From the NCBI GenBank assembly GCA_030144725.1, contig JASKMD010000030.1:2600045-2664044 (forward strand): DNA of 64,000 bases. Direction: 5' to 3'. This document shows positions 32,071-42,996 of this stretch, one piece after another; positions within the stretch are counted from its first letter, which is position 1, and each line of letters begins with the position of its first letter. The notes below the pieces were generated by a model, which was not told where the DNA came from, made no database searches, and worked only from the letters and a program-made list of their open reading frames with translations. A program made the translations under genes and the position numbers. The DNA is from Haematococcus lacustris. Lineage: Eukaryota; Chlorophyta; Chlorophyceae; Chlamydomonadales; Haematococcaceae.

Positions 32071-35000
32071 ATGTCTGCTCACTTAGGAAGGCTCCGTTTC
32101 CACCACCAAAAGTCACAATCGATGCTGCGTAGCCGTGGGCCGCACGTAACCTCAATTACAGCGATGCAGCCTGTACGATGGCTCTGCAGTGGTACGCGAC
32201 AGGTTAGCGCAATTCTCGTGTGTGCCACTCACGTCCGAGCTTTACACCTTGGCACACAGTGGCGAGCCGCGACCCCTCCATATCCTCGCAGCCACCTGTC
32301 GAGCCAAACGAAAATTTCCACAGGTCAGCAGCCACGTCATCAGCACATTGCCAGCCTGGCAGCACCCTGGCCCTACACTGAGCTTTTACCGACTTTGAGG
32401 TTAAAACCTAGCTGAAGCACTCTGCAACAATAAACACCACCACTACCTGGTTACTGAACTGCTTGGGACCCATCCCCTTTTACACAGGCTGTAGCCTTTC
32501 AAGCATCAAGCTGTTAGTTTTGATGAGGTGCCCAGTGGTCTAGGGGGAAAGAGTGCCACCGGTGTAGGGTTTGAAGTCATCAAGGGTGCAACCGAGGATG
32601 CTTCAACTTGATTGGACTAGCTGAGTGAGATTACCCACAGGCAAACAACCTGTTCCATGTTGAATGAGTTTTGTTTGCCTGCAAGGCACCTACGGAAGGC
32701 ACATTGTCAAAATGCCAAGCCAAGCCCAGCTCCATCACATGCAATAGTCTGCACCCCCCCCCCCCCTTGCCCCCCGGAACGTTGACGTCTGCTGCATCGC
32801 AGAGTGAAGCTGGCGCCTGCCCCATATGGACCCATGCAGATCTACAACCACCAGCAGGGCAGCTCCTTTAATGGTGAGTCACAGCTCACCTGCTCAAACT
32901 AACCCAGGTGCATGAAGCACCACCAACACATGTCATGCATCCGCCCCATATGACATCCTTGCTCTTTGGATGCCCATTGGATTGATATACAGGGGTCCTG
33001 GTGTTCCAACAGGACAGTGAGGACAGTTCTGAAGCCCTTCAAAGCATTCTTGAAGTTTTTGTGGCCGGCGATGTGGCCTTCAACACTTGGATGCAACTGG
33101 CACCCGAGCGCCAAGCCGCACGGCCAATGGTTCATGAGCTGTTGTGGGCAGTAAGTGCATCATGCTGGCAGTGCGATAGTTGAGCTGCAGTGTTATCGTA
33201 GCAAGCTATGCAGCAAGACTTGTATGAAGGGCGCTCGACTGTGTCTGCCACTGTGAGATTGTGCCTGGCCCCGTCAACCCGCAGGTTTTGCAGCAAGCAC
33301 AGCGCTGCAGCAGTGAGCCCTGGGCCCTGCTCCACGCAGCCATCACGGAGATTACTGATGCCGTCTTCGTGGGGCGCCTATACTTTGGTAACCCAGAGAC
33401 TGGGCAAGTGCTGTGGGAGTGCGATTGCCGGCCCAGTGACGGCTGCTACCTGAGCCTGCAGGTGAGCCTGTCTGCTTAGCTAGGAGACTGTGCTGATGCC
33501 TCAGTCCCCACCACAGCGGTTCAAGGGAGCGCATGACGACGCCCCTGGCGCATGAGTGACGTCAGTACTGGACAGTGTGCAGGGCAGCCCAGCAGCCCAC
33601 AGGAAGGCCTGCAGCCAGGAGCCCGAACTGCAGGCTCATCCACAGACCTGCGGGCTCCCACACTCTGCCCGCAGCTCCCTTGTGATAGCTGCCGTTGTGT
33701 GTGCCTGTGCTGCCATTGGCCATCAGCCTGGCTGGATGACAGCTTCTTTAAAAACTAGTACGGCCTCAGCCGCTGCCTTGCCCCAGCCGGGCCTCGAACA
33801 GTCTCAGCCGCTGCTTAGGCTAGGGGCTGGCTGTACCTAAGCCGTCGCTGTAGCCCCGCCCCACACTGTTAGGAGCCATCTGCACTGCCACCCATGCAGC
33901 CCTGGCCTATCTGGGTCTGGCATTGAGGTCTGGCTGTGCCCCCGCACAGCCTCTTGGGCACAGACCTTGCCCTGCTGCACCCATGTGCACCCATGTTCAA
34001 GGCAGCAAACACGCTCCCAAGGGCTGTACATGACGCCTGTGTTGCTGGTGTGCATTGGTGCACGACGCTGAACCACAGCTACAGGTGGCTGTTTGCCACT
34101 TCGTTGTGTTGCGCTTCTACAGGCCAAGTGCCCCTTCCTTGTACACAAGCGTGTCTGGCAGCAAGCCGCCTTGCCTCTTAAGGACTCATGCGTCTACAAG
34201 CTAGTCAGGAGCTCCACCTCTCCAGCTCATGACGGCAGAGCAGCCCCTGAACCCCCTTCCCCTCTCCCTCCAACAGCCATGCCCGCACCCAGTAGTAGTG
34301 CATGGCACCACAGCATCTCTGCCATGCAACAGCCCGGCCACCCTACGGGGCTCAAAGGCAAGCCGTCAGTCAGGAGGCCCTGGGCGACGGCAGCGATGGC
34401 GAGGCGAGCAGCAACAGTAAAGGCAGACCAGCACCATCACAGTGGCTCCCCGTACCTTGGCGCCAGTCCACGATTGAGTATGCAGGCGTGCGTACTCATC
34501 AGGTGTGAGCCAGGGGTGCTAGGGTGCGGCAGACTGGCTGCTATGGCTCGTGGCAAACTCCTGATAGTAGCAGGAGCCTGACACCAGCACCTTGGCCCTC
34601 AACCTAGAGGAGAGGGTCAAAGGGCACATCCAAAGGGTGCCATCTTCAGCAGAGAGCAGGCAAGGTTGTCCTCATCAGCCTGCAGGTCAGTGCGCCAAGG
34701 TCATCTTTCACTGAAGCTCATCACCCGCAGCAGGGTAGCCGCCGAGGAACCTCACACCAGCACCCTCCTACTAGCTAGCGGCACACCAACCAATCAGAAG
34801 CAGGCCAGCTATCAGCAGACCAGCCAGGACCACTAGCACGCAAAGGCAGAATAAGGTCCCTTCGCTGAGGGTGGCCTGCAATGCATGCCATCAGTACATC
34901 ACTCCATGCACACCGCCAAGCCACAGGTAGTGGTGACTGCCCATGTGAGGGGGCTCAGTGTTCACAGTTCGGACAGGATACATGGCCAGCAAGGACACAT

Positions 35001-35982
35001 TCACACAGGCTCGTGTATCTGTTAATGTGCACGTGCTGATGGCTGGTGGTATGGATGCTGGCCTTTAGAGCATGCTGGCATCCTGGCCTGCCTGCCTGTC
35101 AATAACCAAGATGCAGGTCATGCACGGCCCCCTCTATGTTGGGCACCTGCTCATCCCACTGGACCAGCACTTCTTTGCACAGCTCAGGAACGCAGCAGCT
35201 TACATTGTAGCCAGCATCTCGGCTGCATGGCAACGTGCAATGACACATGCGCCAATGGGCTGCTGTTGGCAGGCCTGACGACCTGGAGGCGGTGAAGCTG
35301 TTGAAGCGTGCGCTGACTCTGGCAGTGGCAGAAGAGGACTTTGAGGAGGCGGTGCGGCTAAGAGACCACCCGTGGATGCAAATGTCGCAGGACATGGCGC
35401 GGCTCAGGTAATGCTGCACCAGCTGGCCAGATGGGGCTCTGGACAGTAGCACAGCTCAAATGGATGCCACTTGGCCTCCCAATGCGCTGCATGTTCCATG
35501 CTGCATTGCAATCCCTGTCTACCCCCCACGAAGTTGCGGAAGGTTCATCTGCGTAGGGGCTGAAGTAAAACCAAAAAAATGTGCAGCCACGTCATCAGCA
35601 CATTGCCAGCCTGGCGGCGACCTGGCCCTGTACTTAGCTTCCACCGGATTTGAGGCCAACTGGCACAGCAGCTCCAAGGGAATATGCAGGCTGGGGCAGC
35701 TGCATGCCAGGCTGCATATGGCAGACTGCATCAAGGAGGGAGCAGGCTTGGGCCTTTGGCTAGATGAGCAGCAGATAATTTAGGAGAGGGCTAGAGTAAG
35801 GACAAGACAAGCATTGAAGTCAGGCAGCATTACCTGATGCCCACCCCTGTTCAATGATGTGCAGGTCAATGGGTCGCTTCACTGATGCTCGCCGGGTGGA
35901 GGCGGCTTTGAGGCGGCAGGTAGAGGCTGTGGCTCAAACCACTCAGCTGGCATTTGATGCCTTCCATGAATGCCTCCCATGA
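32071..35982 (+). CDS. Bifunctional nuclease (DUF151 + UVR motif) gene, partial model
   Basis: Confident exons in phase: 32803-32873 (VKLAPAPYGPMQIYN), 32993-33150, 33285-33461, 34123 onward (AKCPFLVHKRVWQQ), 35273-35407 and 35865-35982 (TGA). Exons 2-3 form the BFN/DUF151 fold: LVFQQDSED...PMVHELLW, AITEITDAVFVGRLYF and the hallmark CRPSDGCYLSLQ. Exon 35273-35407 is a UVR motif (DDLEAVKLLKRALTLAVAEE, then DFEEAVRLRD). This pairing is that of plant bifunctional nucleases (BBD proteins), reported to degrade RNA and single-stranded DNA. A probable first exon at 32071-32201 encodes an Arg/Ser-rich leader that may target an organelle. An exon near 34375-34502 (ALGDGSDGEASSNSKG...STIEYAGVRTHQ) is likely. 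The exon before 32803 must end with two bases of a codon and is not resolved. Its introns hold Fanzor debris. Confidence 0.65.
32480..32690 (+). repeat. Solo 3' end of Fanzor subfamily 2 (inside BFN intron)
   Basis: Matches the sequence after the stop codon of copy G (42787-42996): 'gcatcaagctgttagttttg', 'ggtgcccagtggt', 'tagctgagtgagattaccc', then a hairpin-forming end GGCAAACAA...TTGTTTGCC. Confidence 0.6.
34575..34608 (-). repeat. Solo right-end remnant of the B/D-type Fanzor element
   Basis: Minus strand reads ggttgagggccaaggtgctg, matching the last 20 bases of elements B and D (ggttgagagccaaggtgctg). The sequence beyond it differs. Confidence 0.45.
35445..35525 (-). pseudogene. Fanzor RuvC-III fragment in a BFN intron
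   Basis: Minus strand translates VDRDCNAAWNMQRIG, then frames break; nearby bases match the ELCYWPEQ-coding region of copy A. It lies in the intron between the UVR exon and the last exon of the bifunctional nuclease gene. Confidence 0.55.
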
Positions 35983-36042
35983 GGCATTACATCCCTCCCT
36001 GGTCTTGGCTTCAGCGAACACGCTTTGGTGAGCACGCTTCAG

Positions 36043-36165
36043 CATCTTGGCCTTCACCCTAGAGCCTTCATTGCCGTGGAACACTAGGTGTGGACCACTA
36101 CAAATCGGTGTTTTTGTCTGTGTGGAGTTCCCATGCACATGGCATACACATGGGCATGGTCGCCT
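36043..36165 (-). repeat. Solo right end of B/D-type Fanzor element
   Basis: Minus strand contains catgggaactccacacagac, aaaaacaccgatttgtagtgg, and ends ggccaagatgctg. It is followed outside by AAGCGTGCTCACCAAAG, which resembles the direct repeat flanking element A (GTGCTCACCAATG). Confidence 0.55.
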
Positions 36166-37120
36166 ACCATGCTTTAGTGTGCTTGGCGTCGGCCATTGGT
36201 GCAAGCACCTGAAGCAGTCCACATATTGGACAAGGTAGCCGCTCAGAGGCTGCTGGTATTGGCGACAGGCGCATCAGGCAGGGCAGTTGTGTAGGCTGGG
36301 ATTTTGTCGCCATGTTGTGTCACACATTGGCATGTTAGGCTGCGATGCAAGGTCACACTGCGATAACCGTCTTGAAAACCAGAGCTTCTCATTATGTGCT
36401 GCATAGTCATGCCACATTGACGGCATAAGTTAGCCACCTGTTTTCCTGAGGGCGTTGGGGCAAGGGTACTTAGGCTCCTGGTTACCTTGTGCAGAGGAAC
36501 CTCGATGGCTTTCTAACATATTTAGATACATTGGCATGGGTCTACCTAGGGGCAATCAGTACTTGCCCTGGAGGTTGTGCCATGTGGTCACCTCAATGAA
36601 CTGCTGTCATTAGGATCGGCGTGTGAAGGCAACATTCATTATGACCTGCATGTCACTGATTTTGATTGAGTTATAACATATGGCATGAGGATTGCTGAAG
36701 GCTAGCACCCACTGGACAAGCAACCGTCACACCGTATGCTAGACTATTGCCCTGTCACAGGGGTCAGGCAACAGTGTAGATGGTGAGCGCCCATGCGGTA
36801 TGCATTGGATTACAGAAGTCCACACAGCCAAACGCCACCTGGTTGGCACCCGCTTTGGCACCCGCAAGGACACGCATTGAGGGCTCCACTCCAGCAAAGG
36901 CATCCATTGAAGTTACTGGTTAATGCATCCAAAGGTGTGCGTGTGCTGATGGCAGGTGGTAGGGTTGGAAGGCGGTTGAGTGGCATATGCACATGGCAGC
37001 TTTGCAATACATTGCCTGTCCATTTCATGGTTGGTTACAAAGTACCTAGCAGCAGACGGTCTCCTCCAGCTCGGCATTGTCCAGGTCACGTCACACCTAC
37101 CCCAACTTGCGGGATCTTGG
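36166..37120. other. No gene recognised
   Basis: Short frames without recognised domains. The 'cctgtcacaggggtcaggcaa' word near 36753 also occurs (inverted) in the right end of Fanzor element B. Confidence 0.35.
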
Positions 37121-37194
37121 TGAAGCAGTGCACAGTCATGCGCTGCCTGGAAGATGTGGCACAACATTGTGGCTGGCAGCAGGCAAGGGAGTGG

Positions 37195-37352
37195 GTGGCT
37201 GGGCTGTGCCAGGTGGTACTCGACCCAGTTGATGCTGTGATGGCTAAGTAGGGCGTGTGGTAGGCCGGACACAAGCTCGCGGGAGGGTGTTACCTGGTGT
37301 AGGACACTGTCCATGCATGCCAAACTCACGACAAACAATAGGCTCATCCATG
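37195..37352. repeat. Dispersed repeat shared with 43601-43755
   Basis: Near-identical blocks including 'gtactcgacccag', 'gggcgtgtggtaggccggac' and 'aactcacgacaaacaatagg'. The function is unknown. Confidence 0.6.
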
Positions 37353-38176
37353 CAGGAAGGTTTATAGTCAGGTTAGACAAGCAAGGGGAAAATTGGGTAC
37401 CATGCTGTTCTCCACCATTTACTACCGCGATTGCCCACCATTTACTACCGCGATTGCACCGCTAGCTTCGGCGTGGTAGAAAAGTTAGCGGCTTCGAAGC
37501 GCAGGCCCGCAGGCTGAACATGGTTGTTTGGGCCTAAAGTTGTGTCCACGCAACAAGGTCGCTGTAGGTAGCTACATGTATACGTATAAAGTCCAAGGCC
37601 GGGGCCCGTCTCTCTCGCTAGCCAGGTCCGTTCAGTCGGTTGTACTGGGTAGCTCGGCTTCCTAGCTCCCGCAAAGCTGTGAATGTTAGTACTGCCCCGC
37701 AACCACAAACTCCAGCTCCGAACCATCCTATCTCATAACATGTGCGGTGGACTTTGCTTAAAAATGCTGTTTGCGGCTGGCCCGTCCTGCCCTCTACCAT
37801 ACATCATTACATCCAACCTCACATCATTACCTTATAACATCCAACCTACATCATTACAAACTGGGACTTGTGTCTCTGTAAGCTGGCACTTGTGTTCTCT
37901 GTAAACTGTCACTTGTGTTGTGTGGCATTCACTGCATGCATGGTATGGGCTAGGGCTCTGGCACTTGGAAGGGCTAGGCTCAGGGTCAACACCAGGGGGC
38001 TGAGTAAGGCTGGGCAGGGCAGGGCTGGGCTCGGCAACAAAGGCAAGCTATGTTGTCAGCGCATTCGCATAACGCTGTCGGGAGCATGACGCTTGGAAGG
38101 GGTGATTGTTGCCACTGCTGGTGCTTGCTGATGTTGCTGTTGCTGATGCTGTGAGATTGCTTCCAAGCATTGGATC
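37353..38176. other. No gene recognised
   Basis: Contains a short direct duplication of 'accatttactaccgcgattgc' (37415-37456). No supported coding region. Confidence 0.35.
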
Positions 38177-38596
38177 CTACTCTTGGCATCCTTGGTAGCT
38201 AGGTTCAGTCGGACGCAAAGCTGCTTGAGGTGACTCAGCGTGATGCCCTTCTGTGGCAAGGATGCCCTTCTGTGGCTTTGTGTAGTACTCTCCCAACACG
38301 CCCACCAACTCCAAGACCAGCTCGTCTACCTGCTCTGCTGTCACTGGCTCCCCCACTGCACCCTGGCTGTCACCTGGTCCCCATACCATGCTGCAGCCCA
38401 TGGAGTAGGCCTCCCTCAACACCATGCGGGGCTCGACTGTGGCTGCCAGCAGCACACACATGATGTGCTCATGGTGGGTGTGCCAGTGGCACATCCACCT
38501 GCTGCTGTTTGATTGCGCCCACAGCTGTTGCTCCTCAAGCACCGCACGGTTAAGAGCTGCCAGCATCGCCGACTCCGACGGCAGGAGTAGCTTCAT
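38177..38596 (-). CDS. Hypothetical protein, 139 aa
   Basis: Uninterrupted minus-strand frame starting MKLLLPSESAMLAALN. It has a Leu/Glu-rich N-terminal helix, a His/Trp cluster (WMCHWHTHHEHIMC) and an acidic helical stretch (VTAEQVDELVLELVGVLGEY). I do not recognise the family. Its composition is less repetitive than the surrounding spurious frames, which is why it is listed. Three perfect GGTATTAATACC palindromes lie 45-112 bp upstream of its start, a possible control region. It could equally be an exon of a larger gene or chance. Confidence 0.3.
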   Translation of the reverse strand: MKLLLPSESAMLAALNRAVLEEQQLWAQSNSSRWMCHWHTHHEHIMCVLLAATVEPRMVLREAYSMGCSMVWGPGDSQGAVGEPVTAEQVDELVLELVGVLGEYYTKPQKGILATEGHHAESPQAALRPTEPSYQGCQE

Positions 38597-38640
38597 TGCT
38601 TTTGTTTTTGCTACATTGGGTTGGCGAATAGGGCGTGCCG

Positions 38641-38708
38641 GGTATTAATACCTGCCTGATGTTTTGGGTACTACGGGTATTAATACCGGTACTAGAGGTA
38701 TTAATACC
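38641..38708. promoter_or_regulatory. Three perfect GGTATTAATACC palindromes
   Basis: Identical 12-bp palindromes at 38641-38652, 38676-38687 and 38697-38708, with 23- and 9-bp gaps, in an otherwise GC-rich setting. They resemble a multi-site binding region for a dimeric protein, upstream of the minus-strand frame ending at 38596. The function is inferred. Confidence 0.4.
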
Positions 38709-38787
38709 TGGAAGTGGCACTTATGCGAGAGGTCCCTAGATCGAGTCCTGTCAGGGTTGTCGTACGCTCACCTTCGGACTGAACAAT

Positions 38788-38960
38788 GTTCCAGTCAGTA
38801 CTGAAAATTGATCAGTCAGTACTGAATATGGTCCAGTCAGTGCTGAATAATGTCCATTCAGTACTGACAATGTCTAGTCAGTACTGAAAACCGACCAGTC
38901 AGTACTGAAAACTGTCCAGTCATTACTAAAAACCGTCCAGTCAGTACTGAAAATTGTCCA
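38788..38960. repeat. ~22-bp tandem repeat with CAGTACTG palindromic core
   Basis: About eight copies of the unit 'tccagtcagtactgaaaa' plus a 3-5 base variable part. Most keep the CAGTACTG core while flanking bases vary. Confidence 0.75.
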
Positions 38961-39848
38961 TTTACTCAGCCCAATTATTTCTTGATCTAAGGTTTATACC
39001 ACACTTCTTACACTCCCTAGAGAATGCTATGTGCCAAGTATCAAGTCAATATATTCCACTTTGCTTGCGCTATCTCTATCTCACAACCGTCTCCACTAAG
39101 CCACACAGCCAGCCCAGCCCAGCCAGTAGTTGTAGTAGTAGTAGTAGCCCAGCCAGTAGCCAATGGCGAAAAGGCCATCATTCGGGGCGAAAAGGCCCTG
39201 GCATGGGAAATCTGAGGCGAGTTATGTTTATCCTGATTCAGTACCAGCGGACATGTCATTCCGCTTGCAAAAGATGAAACATCTATGGTAGCGCCCAATG
39301 TGGTTCCCCCGGTGTGCATTGCAAGGCGTTTGGCACGTTTGGCATACATTTGATGCTTTTGGCAGTGTGTCCCACACCACCACTCGCCATTGACCGAACT
39401 GGTGCATGTTGAGGTCAAGTCAGCGCCAGGGTGTGAGTGTGTGGTACAGCTAGCTGCTGAAGAAGTTTCAGGCCCAAAGCCTCACGGCGTACCCCCTCAA
39501 CCCGGCCATGAGACAAGCCTCTAGCAAGCAGCATGTGGCACACACTGTAGACACCCAGTAGGCACCTGGACATCGCCGAGGACATCGCCGCAACAGCACA
39601 CATACTTAAGGGCGCAAATAACAGCGATGGAGCGCTCCTGGCGTTGTGTGCTGGTAGGGGCCCCTGAACATTGGACGGGGTCGCGGACCAGCCGATCACC
39701 ATAGGCCTGTTCCTCTGAGCCGATGCTAACGTGCGCGGCGCTGCGTCAAGGCGTGCCAATCTTACATCGTGAGGCGGTGTATAGAGTTAGTTAGGTCCGT
39801 CCGAAAAATGGGCATTTTTTGGCTTGCTTGTCTAACCTGACTTATAGG
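38961..39848. other. No gene recognised
   Basis: Contains a short (TAG)n tract near 39128-39150. Frames at 39041-39418 and 39415-39759 show no domain. Confidence 0.35.
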
Positions 39849-41560
39849 CAGCCTGATGCTACACCCCGCTTTGGTTTTCAGATGTTCTGGCTATGGAGGA
39901 TCTCTACATGCACCAACATGCGCAAGTGTTGGGCAGCAACTAACAACTGCAAACAAATGTACAACGAGGTCTCTAAACTGCATGGTTGGTGTCCACCAAG
40001 CAGCTAGTGCTAGCAACCGGAAACGAAGAACATGCTCAGCGTGCAGCCTACCACCCACCCCTGCTGGCTACTCTCAACAACGCCTATGCACTAGCCTACC
40101 TAAAAGTGGTGCTCATTGCTATGCTCGCAGTGTAGAAGAATAGGCGGCAATGGGGTAACGAAACAATGCAAGTCTTGCTGGGCCATGACGGAACAAAGCG
40201 CATGGGATCCAGTCCCTTGCATCATGGACCATGTGGCCACTTCCTCATCAGCAACACGTTACTGCTGCAGCTTGCATCCGCCACCACTTCAGCCAGATGA
40301 TGAAGCACGAGCGGAAGCAGACGCACTGCTGTAGCCACCCCCCTGTGGGTCAGGGCCAACACGCAGGCAGCAGCCTTGAGCGTATGGAGACAGATAGGCA
40401 GGGGTGAGATGTGCACGCTGGCAGTGTGCTGTGACACTGTGGCACCCACCGAGCTGGAGGCAGACGCCCTGGCTGAGGCCGACGAGTCCCCGTATCCGTT
40501 AGATGAAGCGCGGGCGGATGCAGACGCGCTGCTGCGGCCACCCCCCTGTTGGGCAGGAGTAGCACACAGGCAGCAGGGGTCGTGCAGACAGCAGCCGTGG
40601 CAGCATAGCCAACAGCAGGGGAGGGAAAGGGAGAATAGAGTGTCTAGACAAGCAGCCCTAGCACAGCAGTCGGGGGGCAGCAACCTCAAAGCGCACACCA
40701 CTGCCACAGCTGGCACTACCCCTGCACCATGTGCCAGGCAGCTGCTGATTGCCACTTGTTTGCGCCAGTTGCACAGGCAGGGCTGGCAGGTTGGCAGACG
40801 ACATGACATGATGGTTGTGTGTGGGAGGTAGCTTCGCAGGGATTGGGTGCTCGTGCATGCAGGGTGCTGGGGCGATGTGCACTCACCGAGCTGGAGGCGG
40901 ATGCCCTGGCTGAGGCCGAGGAGTCCAGCAGCCGGCGGTCGTTGACCGCGAGTAAGGAGCTGCCTAGTTGTGGCTCCTTGAGCACGCGGCCTGCAATGCA
41001 ACGCACGGCACCGTCCGCAGGGTGCGTGCAAGGGCGTGCCGATGCGATCTAAACAAGGTTGAGAGGGCCATCCGACTGTTGCTCCCCTCCCGCTGCGGCT
41101 CGACCCCTCCATCTCCCGCGGCTGCTCCGGCAGTCGCTCACCTTGCACCAGCGAGGGACTGGCCAGAGAGACCAGGAGGATCACAACGATCGCGCTCATC
41201 CGCACAGCCATCCCAGACATGATCAGGGCCTTCGAATAGCTATGGGAGTGCGTGTGCGAGGGGTGTCTGCGTCTAGCTGTCAAACCATCGCGCTGTGTTA
41301 GACCCTCACTCCGCCGGGGAGGCGGCGCTGCCAGGTAGCTTCCTCCCCCCTTGGTACTGCCTGGGCCCCTCGCACCTGCCTCGCTTTGGCTCATGACCTG
41401 ATCCTGCCCCGTGGGCTGGAGGAGTTGGTCCCGGGACGTCGCTGGCACATCCGTAACGGCTTACCCTACACGCCATGCCCTTGGCGGCGGAGGTTGTGTA
41501 GCTAGCCTGTGACGTTCAGCGAGCAACGCTCTGACCATGAAGAGACTATGATCATCCACC
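39849..41560. repeat. Segmental duplication, copy 1
   Basis: About 1.71 kb, from 'cagcctgatgctacacc' to 'catccacc', is repeated with about 90-95% identity by eye at 43782-45499 in the same orientation. It contains the Ser/Ala-rich secreted protein gene. Confidence 0.85.
40289..41220 (-). CDS. Secreted Ser/Ala-rich SASARASS-repeat protein, copy 1
   Basis: Four minus-strand exons in phase give 110 residues: first exon 41220-41142 (MSGMAVRMSAIVVILLVSLA, a signal peptide cleaved near SLVQG). The second (about 40990-40886) reads GRVLKEPQLGSSLL...DSSASARASASSS. The third (about 40550-40455) reads GGGRSSASASARASSNGYGD...SSASARASASSS. The last reads GGGYSSASASARASSSG-TGA. Exons 2-3 end in the same SASARASASSS block and are bounded by the same splice phase, so the gene grew by exon duplication. 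No enzymatic domain is seen. It is likely an extracellular structural or matrix protein, related in style to the AQA protein at 11673-13890. Long single-frame readings through the introns are spurious. Confidence 0.6.
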
Positions 41561-41629
41561 CGGAAAACTGAACACGGCGCCAGGCAGGACAGAGGCATGA
41601 AGGGTCTGGTGCCATGAGGACCTGACCTG

Positions 41630-42010
41630 ACCCTGACCCTGACCCTGACCCTGACCCTGACCCTGACCCTGACCCTGACCCTGACCCTGACCCTGACCCT
41701 GACCCTGACCCTGACCCTGACCCTGACCCTGACCCTGACCCTGACCCTGACCCTGACCCTGACCCTGACCCTGACCCTGACCCTGACCCTGACCCTGACC
41801 CTGACCCTGACCCTGACCCTGACCCTGACCCTGACCCTGACCCTGACCCTGACCCTGACCCTGACCCTGACCCTGACCCTGACCCTGACCCTGACCCTGA
41901 CCCTGACCCTGACCCTGACCCTGACCCTGACCCTGACCCTGACCCTGACCCTGACCCTGACCCTGACCCTGACCCTGACCCTGACCCTGACCCTGACCCT
42001 GACCCTGACC
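41630..42010. repeat. (CCCTGA)n array, about 63 copies
   Basis: Pure hexamers ending immediately before the acceptor of the exon that starts at about 42016. This is the intron position before the RuvC-II exon, a different intron from the one holding (CCTGA)n in copies A and D. Confidence 0.95.
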
Positions 42011-42015
42011 TGCAG

Positions 42016-42774
42016 GTGGTGAATGGGATGAAGTGGGTGTTACGCCACTACTACCACCAGGAGAGGGGAGTGCCTGTGTTCCTGGGAGCGGGCAACTTCA
42101 GCCAGGGTGGGTGGAAGGCGGGGGCGGTGCGGGAGGGGTTTCGCAGGGTGGTGCAGCAGCCCAGCAGGCCCAGCACAGATCCCAGGCCTGACAGGCTGGT
42201 GATCATGGATGAGTTCCGCACCAGCCGTGTCAGCTCGTCAGTGCATGCCCGCCAGCCTTGTGAGCTGCACCTGCCACCTGACCGGCCTAGGCCTGCCGAC
42301 TGGGTACCCCCAGCAGGCCAGGTCAACCCGCGGCTGGTGCGCCCAGCCTGGAGCCAGCGGCATGCTAAGTATGTGCGGGGCCTGTCATGGTGCCATCAGG
42401 TGCCGCCCAACCATCCTCCCCCTCCCCCAGCCCAGGCCCCCCCCGCCCAGGCCCCACCTCCCCCTCTCCCAGCCCAGGCCACCCCCCTCCCTGCATCACC
42501 TGGCCCAGGGCAACGACCCCAGGCCCCCCCCTGGGGCAGGTGGCTGGACCGGGACACCGACCGGTACCTGAACTTGCAGCGCATTGGGGAGAGTAGGCAG
42601 CGCCCCATAGAGCTGTGCCAATGGGATGACCTGGAGGCTCTGCCACCCGTTGGCAAGGAATACCAGCAGGGCTACAAGCGGGTCAATGACCGGCTGCCAA
42701 AGGTCAAGCAGCGGCTGCACCGGGCTGCGGAGTACCGTAGAGGAATTGATGGCCGGGCCGGCAACAATGCATAG
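42016..42774 (+). pseudogene. Fanzor-like RuvC-II/III exon, subfamily 2 (copy G)
   Basis: One exon, starting VVNGMKWVLRHYY after cctgcag. RuvC-II is MDEFRTSRVSSSVH, which keeps the catalytic Glu and the DEFRTS motif common in Fanzor proteins. A Pro/Ala linker follows, then RuvC-III WLDRDTDRYLNLQRIG, where the catalytic Asp is kept but the usual Asn two residues later is Asp. The C-terminus (KQRLHRAAEYRRGIDG...) is longer than in copy A and shared with fragments E and F. RuvC-I and all N-terminal exons are missing, so this copy cannot be active. The canonical zinc-finger CxxC pairs are absent here too. Confidence 0.7.
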
Positions 42775-42996
42775 GGCCTAGTAGTTTACACAGGCTGTTA
42801 GCCTTGCAGAGCATCAAGCTGTTAGTTTTGGTGAGGTGCCCAGTGGTGTGGGGTTTGCCCACGAACGTGCCACCGATGTGGGGGCTGCAGTCATCAAGGG
42901 TGCGAACGAGGATGCTACAACATGTTTGTAGTAGCTGAGTGAGATTACCCACAGTCCAACATGTTGTTCCTTGTTGAATTAGTTTTGTTGGCCTGG

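Larger units (their letters stand above)
41561..42996 (+). mobile_element. Fanzor-like element G, subfamily 2, 5'-truncated
   Basis: Begins abruptly after the segmental duplication, runs through a (CCCTGA)n array that ends in a splice acceptor (cctgcag), then the RuvC-II/III exon and its 3' end. The 3' end closes with CCAACA...TGTTGG. No left end is visible. Confidence 0.6.

Noticed and set aside
32520..32585. tRNA-like A and B boxes in the subfamily-2 3' end
   Set aside because: The resemblance is not kept in the homologous copies at 42787 and 63525, so it is chance.
36913..37380. 155-codon minus-strand frame with a hydrophobic start (MSLLFVVSLACMDS)
   Set aside because: The same segment is a dispersed repeat at 43551-43749 where the frame is not kept; no domain.
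40222..41448. Single 408-codon minus-strand frame, and its 339-codon twin at 44368-45387
   Set aside because: Runs straight through introns; the splice-consistent four-exon secreted protein explains the sequence better.
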